Shown in pieces: positions 26,701 through 35,700 of a stretch of DNA of 64,000 bases. The notes under the pieces were generated by a model that made no database searches, was not told the DNA's origin, and saw only the letters and a list, made by a program, of their open reading frames with translations. The first letter of the stretch is position 1. Each line of letters starts with the position of its first letter. Made by a program: the position numbers and the translations under genes. Source of the DNA: Plutella xylostella (lineage: Eukaryota > Arthropoda > Insecta > Lepidoptera > Plutellidae); contig NC_064005.1 of NCBI RefSeq assembly GCF_932276165.1, positions 558,001 to 622,000 of the forward strand. The letters run 5' to 3'.

Positions 26701-29700
26701 ACCTGCCGAGGTGTAGTGTGCTGTCCCAGGTGCTGGTGGTCGGTCGAGGGTACACCGGAGTCCGCGTTCTTCTATGGTCGAGGTTGTGACCAGTTATCCA
26801 ATTAACTTGCTGCCCAACGGTTAGTTTGGGGCTCTGTCCCAACTAACATCGTAGCGTTAAAAAAACTCTCATATAACTTGTATAATGGTTCCATTCGAAA
26901 ATTAAAGTGTTAAGACATAGCTGTATAAGAGTGTAGGAGAGTGCTCTAACTCACTTATAACCACGAAAGAGGCCCACGATTTTGAGAGTAAAGGCTTTAG
27001 AAAGTCTGTAAAACGGTCTCATTGAAGTGTTTAAGTTATAGAAAGCCTGTAGTACGGTGTCATTGAAGTGCTAAAGTTACTATAGAAGAGGGTTTAATCC
27101 CTCTCAGCTAGAACTTTTACCGGTATAGTTGTAGTTGTAGAATGGTTATTTGACTCCCTAACTTTTATTTGTTTGGTAAAAAAGTGTTAAGTGAGTATGT
27201 TACCGTTTTTCGAATACACTTTTACCATACAAGTTGTATGTCTTTGAAAATAATAGTGTCAACAGCAATCATACGCGACAGTATTGATCATTACTAAATA
27301 ACAGTAAATATAATATATTTACTTGACTTAACATGTACTTTTTTCTGCGTCGAGTCGTGTTGCGAGTGGACGTGTCGGTCGCTGCCTTAATTTAATTTTC
27401 TGATGGTGCACAAGCTGCTTGGAGCACCCTGAACAGAGGATCTTGTCAACGGAGCCAGGGGGCGAAGCACCCTCACTGCTGCGGAGCGCCCAGCCAGGTC
27501 ACCGCCGCTACCACAATTACCGCAGCCATTGGGTGAGAAAATACCTTACCAAATAAGAAAAGTATTCAGTGTGCGGGAATCGAACCGCCGGCCTTCGGCT
27601 TATAAGTCGGTCCCTCACCGATTTGGCCAACGGGTGAGTGCAGCTGGCGACGAAATTCGCATACAATACCGCCCGCCGCATCATACTACCAAGATCACCA
27701 ATAGAGGGCGCTGTTACGACTTTTTCCAGCCATTATGCCTCGTACTGCTAGATCCCCGCCTAAAGCAGCACCAAAAAAGGTGAGTGCCGATCCAGAAGCC
27801 ACCAAAAATAAAACCCCGGAGAACATATCACAGGCGGCTAAGCGTCCCCGCGCGGAGTGTTCGCCCGGTAACGAATTCTTGCAACTAAAAGAGGAGATTA
27901 AACAAATGTTAGCTGATTGGAAGTTAGAACAAGACTCAGCTCTATCCAAATTAATCTCGGAAATGTCTGATTTAAAAGCTCAGAATTTTAAACTACAAAA
28001 ATCTTTTCTGGATGTTGAAAAGTCTATGGAATTTATGAGCTCTAAATATGAAGATTTTTCTAATAAAATGAAGGATATTAGTAAAGAACGAGACGAACTA
28101 AGAAGCTATGTGCTAAGTCTGGAGTCTAGAATCCAGGACATACAGAGCGTATCCCGTTCATCTTCTGTCGAGATAAGGAATATACCAAATAATGATAAGG
28201 AAACGCAACAGGACCTGACTTCGATTGTCTGCGGTATTGGTAAGACTCTGAACGTTGATGTCTCGCCAGGAGAAATACGCGACATCTACAGGGGACCTGG
28301 TAAGCCTGAGAAAAATAGAGCACTAGCGGTGGAGTTTCACTCTGTATTAAAAAAAAAACATTTTCTGGCTGCCGTCAGGGAGTTTAACAGGGGAAAACCC
28401 ATGCCTGAGAAGCTCAATTCCAGCCACTATGGAAGATCGGGCCAATCGATTCCGATCTACATTGATGAACATCTGCCTTACTCAGCTAAGAAACTGTTTT
28501 ACGAAGCTCGGAACTACGCCAAACAACACAATTTTAAATATTGCTGGACTAATGATGGAAAAATCTTCTTACGGAAAGACAACGGGCAAAAAGCAATAAA
28601 TATTAAATCCGCAAAATGTCTTCAAAGTTTAGTTCCGTCGTCTCAGTAAGGTCTGTTTAAGTGTGTTCTAGTATCATTATTTATGTAACCAAGATCTTGA
28701 AATGGATGCTGTGATAAATACTTATCATAGGATATCTATAAGTAAAAAACATATTTGTAAGAGCATGGCAGTTAGAGTTAAGTACTTATTCAATATTTTG
28801 CTATATTTATTGTAAAAGGTTGAGCAAATCATTTCAACTACTTCTATATTTAACAAATAATTTCAACAATATTAGTTTACTTAAATCCTACGGTTTCTGG
28901 CCAATGCAATCCCGGGTTTCACCCGCCGTATGTTCACTACTTGATATATCTCAAATTTTCAAATGGCGAATGATAAATTGAGTTTTATAAACGAATTAGA
29001 TGAATTTAATGTGTCTCAGGCTTTTCTATGCCCTTTAAATCAATGCAACAGTATCATTAGTACAAATAAAAACCCATTCAATATATTACATCTTAATATT
29101 CGGAGCATTAATAAAAACTTTGATGAGCTACTTACAATTTTATCGCATTATAACATGGATCACGACATAATTGCCCTTACGGAATGTTGGCTTCTAGCAA
29201 AGACCAATGCTAATATTCCGCATATAAACGGATACCAAACCTTTATTTCTCAAGATCTTAAAAATCAAAACGATGGCCTAGTCATTTACATAAAAGATGG
29301 CATAGAGTGCTCCCTAACAGAGCCGCATTTTATCGAAGGCACAGCTGTTGTACTTACAATGGGGTTAGACTTGGCAATCATATTCATTTACAGATCTCCT
29401 TCCTATAAAAGTACTGAAGGTTTTTTGCTTAGTCTCGATAAAATAATTTGTGAACTAAAAGGATATAAAACTCTCTCAATAATGGGTGACATTAATATTA
29501 ATATCAAAAATGGTAACAGTGACCCTCTTTGTGATAGTTACCTGGACCTTCTTGCTGCACATGGACTTCTACCTAGCCATTCTTACCCTACCAGAGAGAG
29601 CAGCTGTCTAGACCATGTTATGTTACGTACTAATAAATCTGCTAAGACCTTAGTCATAGAGACCAATATTACCGATCATAAACCCGTATTGCTCAGCTTG

Positions 29701-32700
29701 GAAAACTCAAACTGCAGGGTAACACGTAGCTGCTATAAAACGAATGTCAACTTTGACTCCATTAAAGAAGAAGTATACTCCTGTGATTTTTCCCCCGTGC
29801 TTAATTCATCCGATGCCAATGAAGCTGCAGACACATTAATAAATACATTATCATCTATCATAAACAAATGCACAAAAATCACTAAGTTACCAAAGAAACA
29901 AAGAACGATAAAACCCTGGATGACGCCGGGCTTGCTGCGCTGTATCGCAAACCGCGATAAAATGCACAAACATGTCAATAAAGATCCAAATAATATAATA
30001 CTAAAAATTTCTTACAAGCGCTATCGCAATTTCTGTACAAATTTACTTCATAATCTTAAAACTAATTACGAAAAATCTGAGTTACTTCGATCTAAAAACA
30101 ACCCTAAAGAATTATGGAAAACCATTAAGTCTATTTCAAACACTAAGAAAAATATCTCACCCCCTGACGAACTATTAAAATCCTGCATCAGTCCTAACTT
30201 ATCAGTTAATCACATAAACCAATTTTTTTCTCAAATTGGAGAAAGTCTCGCCGCCAAAATTATACAGCCATCTTCATCTCCCAACACTGATAATGTACGG
30301 ACTTCTAAAGAGTCTCTGGTAATCCTTAGCTTGGATTTTATTGAAATAGAAACTGTTATTTTAAATCTTAGAGACAATTGTGCAGTGGGCTGGGATGGCA
30401 TATCATCAAAAATCTTAAAATCATCCACAGAAGTACTCGTTCCTCCTATCACTCATATATGCAACCTAGCCATCTCTTCAGGAGTGTTCCCACAAGCTTT
30501 TAAAAAAGCAATCGTCCATCCGATTCATAAGGCTGGTGATAAGGATAGCGTTGATAACTATCGACCAATTTCAGTCCTCACGGCGTTGTCGAAGGTTTTG
30601 GAGAGAATACTTAATAACTGCATTGTAAACTTTATGAACAAATATAATACCATATCTGATAATCAGTTCGGCTTCAGACAAAATATTTCTACTGAGGATG
30701 CAGTCACAGCCTTAACTTCATCAGTAGTTAAACATATAGATAGCAAACATAAGTGCATAGCTATCTTCCTAGATCTCTCCAAGGCCTTCGACACAGTCTC
30801 TATTCCTTTGCTTGTGAAGAAGCTAGAACAGATAGGCATTAGAGATTTCGATATATTTAAAAATTACCTAATAAATCGCACTCAGTCCACTAAAATAGGA
30901 GCTCATGTAAGCTCCGAAGCCACCATCAATTATGGAATTCCACAGGGCAGTATCCTCGGGCCGACTCTATTTCAGATTTATATAAACCAGCTGTGTGAAA
31001 TGGAGCTCGCAAATTGTGAAATCTACACGTATGCCGACGATACTGCCCTGATAGTTCATGGCTCTGACTGGTCAGCAGTGAAATTATACGCGGAGAGTGC
31101 TTTAAGACAAGTGATGCTTTGGCTGTCCTCTAATCTCCTCACGATAAACTTAAAAAAAACCAACTACATAGCTTTCTCCTTAAACAAAAGATACCAGCCC
31201 GACTCAAATTTTACAATTATTGCTCATCAATGTACACCACCGAAAATAAACTGCAACTGCAATATAATACCAAGAGTTGCCTCTGCAAGGTATCTAGGCA
31301 TTTACATCGACGAAAGGCTTGACTGGCATGTCCATCTAGAGGCTCTCACTAATAGAGTAAGGAAAATTATGTCAGTCTTTAAATGCCTTCGCAGAGCTGC
31401 TGATCCTGAGACCTTAAAAATGGTATACCTGGCCTTGGTGCAGTCTACTCTCAATTACTGCATCAATGTTTGGGGAGGGGCAGGTAAAACTGCCTTTCTG
31501 AAACTTGAAAGAGCCCAACGAGCTGTGTTAAAGGTGATGATGTCGAGACCCTTTCGCTATTCCACTAGGCAACTTTATTTAGATAGTAATTTATTAACAG
31601 TCCGGCAGCTTTATGTGCTCAAGGTAGTATTGCGTAGACATTCGTCTCTATCGACAGAAATGGTATCAAGGTATTCTAACTCTAGGACAGGTAAGAATAT
31701 TATTCCCACAACAAAACATAGAACTTATTTTTCTGGACAAAATTACTTCCATCAAAGCGCTCGTATCTATAATAAAATAAACAAACAACTCGGTATTTAC
31801 TCCCACAACAAGCACGAGTGTAAAAATATAGTCACCGAATTTCTTTTAAAACTAAGTTACGATGATACTGAAAACTTGCTCAAACCTTGGCTCTAACAGT
31901 AACAATTATTGTTTTTTTGCCTATACCTTATTTTATGTAAATTTAGTCATGCTTCAATCCTTCCTTGGATTTTTTTAGTTTTTTTTTAGTTTAAATTTTA
32001 GTAGGGGAAAAGGGGTAGTAACTGGCCACTTAAGCACCTTGGCCACTTTACGTGTGTGCTCCGTCTAAATGCATGATCTGATTTAGGTGATTTATATATC
32101 TAATGATTCACTAGATCCTGTTGATTGTTTTTATGATCAATTTAATAATCAATAAGAACTATTTATTTAAATATCTTTATTTAAATGAAAACTATCACTT
32201 TTGTGTAGTAACTGGCCACAAATTTTAGTAACTGGCACCCTTATTTTGCAGTAACTGGCCACCTAATATAATTAACTAAAATGACAAGTTTTAACCTTAT
32301 AACTACTGCAAACATTATAAAAAACCTATTATAATTAATGTGTTATGACGTAGTATATGTGTTAACACTTAATAATGAGAAATACCTTATATTTCTTAAC
32401 AAATAAACAGTTCATCGTCATCATTACGTCCCCACTCCCCACCTGCCGGGGCACGGGTTTCCTTCCAATGAAGGAAGGATTTTCTAACAAAATTTAATAT
32501 AAAAACAAAAAAACTTCTACAATTCAATACCCTTTACATATTATTATGACAAAAATAAGTTTCTTATCTTTAAATCATCGCAAATCTTTATTAACAATCA
32601 AATTGAATTATTTCAAGTTTATATTAAGTCAAATCCTTAAATCTTAGCTTCTTCTTGAACTAATTTTAAGATAGTATAAAATACAACTTGCTACATACAA

Positions 32701-35700
32701 CGCACGGACACTGAGAGAGGACGAGAATATGGTGTAACACGAGGTAGAGCTGGGCAAAAAAATAAGGACATCTTAAAGCTATCGGAGAGCGATGGTAGCT
32801 CAGTCGGGTAAGCGCCCGCTTCTCACGCCAGAGATGCGGGTTCGAATCCCGGTGCTGACATGTACTAATTAGTTCTTTTGACTTAAGTACAATGTATACC
32901 ATCACTCTTACGGTGAAGGAAAACATCGTGAGGAAACCTGCATGTCTAGATTTTGCACATCTAGATATGTGATCCCACCAACCTGCAGTGAAATGTCAGC
33001 ATGGTGGGAAATGGTCCAAGCTTAGAAAGGCAGTTTAGACCTTGGGGATATGCACAAAGGTTCCATTCGAGGGAGCCAGGTGCAGGCACTGACACCCCCA
33101 CACAGAATAGAATAGAATAGGGCTATCGGAAATCCTTAGAGAGGGACACGATAACCCTGAAGTCTGACCACATGCTCTACCATCGGGAGGGTAACCAACT
33201 GTCCCAAGGTGGCGTAGGATTTCTTGTCAACAAGACCCTTGTCAGCAACGTAGTGGAGATCAGTAGTGTGTCGAATCTGGTAGCGTACCTTGTACTTAAA
33301 CTAACCGAGAGGGATTCCTTGAAGGTCGTACAGGTATATGCACCAACCTCGACACACTCTGACACAGAAGTCGAAGCAGTATAGTTACGAAGATATCTCT
33401 AGGGCTATCAAGTGTACTGCTAAGACCCAATACACCATTGTGATGGGGGACTTCAACGCCAAAGTGGGAGTACAAGAATGCAAAGAATTGAGGGTAGGAC
33501 CCCATGGTTTTAGTAGCAGAAATCGGAGAGGACAAATTCTTGTTGACTTCCTCGAATGAGACAGACCAGAATGGGCTATACTTGATGAATTCTTTCTATG
33601 ACAAACATCCCCGGAGGAAGTGAACATGGTCAAGCCCCGATGGTGTAGGACGAAAAATGAAATCGACTTAATTATGACTGACAAGCAGCACATATTCAGA
33701 GATGCCTCAGTGATCAATAGATTTTAAACTGGGAGTGATCACCGACTTCTTGGAGGCACTCTGAATATCAACTTCTGGAGAGAAGACGACTGATGAAGCA
33801 GGCCCTTCGTCCCACGCTGCACCAAATTGAAGTTGGCATGGCAACACCAGCTTCCAAAGAGAACAACAGAGCCGATTCGAATCGCTGCTAACCACTACGG
33901 ATATTGACGAGGATACAGTCCAAATAGTGAAGACTGTTTGTGGGCTGGGCCACTATTATCTTGAAGAGATTTTAGCATATATCCTGAAACATAAAATAGT
34001 TGTCAGTAACTGGCCATGTAGTAACTGGCCACTAGAATACCTATGCCAGTTACTACTAAATATTGAACGATTTTTACAAAATTTATACCACAGAAAATGC
34101 TATTTAAAACCAAGGTAATAAGCTGTATTTTAAGTTAATTTACTTGCAAGTAGCAAATTGGGGTAACTGGCATAGGGGGGCCAGTTACTAAAAATACTAT
34201 AAAACTGGAACCAGTAACTGGCCAAGTCGAAAAATGCAATAAAAAATCAAATTAAGGATTAAATCAGTACAAATTATGATTGCTTAGCTCAAAATCTATC
34301 GTTGTCACTATTTAAAGTCACTCACAGAAGCTGGGGACCAAAAATATCGCCTCTCGAAATAATGTCTTCGCTTAACGTTTTCTTAGCGCACAACCATTTT
34401 ATCAGATGCACTGTCGCCGACTGTCAGAAAATTGCGGGTATTTTGAAGACCAATCCTTCAAGCGGAATGAGTGTGAACTAAAATGAACGACAACTTACTA
34501 ATGGTTAGTGTCAAGCTGTAACAGATGGCGTGCTGTCATCGTGTTTCTTATTTTAGGCGAATAAAAAGCTGTGTGGCCAGTTATTGGGGGTGGCCAATTT
34601 CACCAATGTTTACCCTACCTACCTATATTTCACATTATTATAATTAGCTCATATTTTGTTAATCTTTTAATAGTAAAACCATTGTATTGGTAATTTTAAT
34701 AACTCGCACACGAACAGGCAACTAAATAATGTAAGTATCCCTAAGATACAGGCTCTTGCCTAGTTTAGGAGATACTCATGCTATTTTAAGTGTACTTAAT
34801 GATATAAAACGCCTTTACCTATGAAAATTACCTATGTAAGTGCGCTAATGTACTTATTATTATTAATTTCAATTTTTTAAAATCATATTTCAAATTAAAT
34901 TAAAAGATTATTGTTATTAATGAATTTTATAGTTAAATGTATTTTAATTTTATAAGTTTTTATAGCCTTTATATTTTTGCTTAAATATTAAATGTATCTT
35001 TATAATAAGTTTTTATATGAATAAATTATTATTATTATTATTATATTATTATTAATGAAACATAAGTAAATATAAAATAGACGACTCAATTTTGTATTTT
35101 TTTGTATCCTTGCTGTATGTCCATTAGTTTCATAAATCGATTGGCATGACTGGAATGACCAAAATTCACATAAATAAGTAAGTATTTTAAAGCAAAATAT
35201 TGTTTATCCCAGCAATTTATAGGTTAGGTCGTCAATGCAAATGGCGAACTTACATTTAAGACATAATTATAGACTCACCTAAATCATCTATTACACTTTT
35301 TGAAATAGAACACCCTTAGCCAAGGGTATTATGCAGTCTTAGTCGATCCGCACAGTCTTGCTTAACACCGTTACTTTTACAGTCTACTTGCCTAACGCAA
35401 TAAGCGTAAGTTAAGTTAACCTTAAAGATTAAAACTGCATTGTTGAGTTTTCCAACACTGTAAGAATCTTGTCTTACTGCACTCTTGACAAAATCTCTTT
35501 TATAACCAATTCCTGCAGCCTAAATTCAATATGACACCTAAAGATTGATATGGGTATTAAAGGAAACCACTTAACAACCATAAGTGTTAATAGGTGTCAG
35601 TGAGCACTCTTATATAGCTTTAGGTTCTAGAAACAGTTTAAACCTATAACATCTTAATTATAATTGCTTTGACTAATACCATTTTAACACTTAAACCTGC

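Larger units (their letters stand above)
27340..32001 (+). mobile_element. LINE with two intact ORFs (CR1/jockey group)
   Basis: ORF1 (27735-28649) and ORF2 (28963-31896) are both open and in the normal order, separated by 313 bp. A GC-richer leader at about 27340-27734 may be the 5' UTR, and the AT-rich 3' UTR ends near 32001, next to a TIR element. With no stop in either ORF and all catalytic residues present, this is the most complete and probably youngest LINE in the window. The 5' border is estimated. Confidence 0.8.
32004..34615. mobile_element. TIR element with many AGTAACTGGCCA motifs
   Basis: TA-flanked ends read GGGGAAAAGGGG followed by TAGTAACTGGCCAC on the left, and the complement of GGGTAAACATTGG followed by TGAAATTGGCCAC on the right: an imperfect inverted repeat. 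About eleven copies of AGTAACTGGCCA or close variants lie at 32014-32265 and 34003-34600, in both orientations. The middle is an RTE fragment with a SINE inside it. There is no transposase frame; the class is unknown. Confidence 0.6.

Noticed and set aside
27560..27640. tRNA gene on the - strand with a TAT anticodon
   Set aside because: The T-arm is good, but acceptor and D-arm pairing fail; taken as a tRNA-derived repeat fragment.
32790..32862. Functional tRNA gene
   Set aside because: A and B boxes are good but the arms do not fold into a proper cloverleaf, and it is the head of a SINE with a 9-bp duplication around the whole unit.
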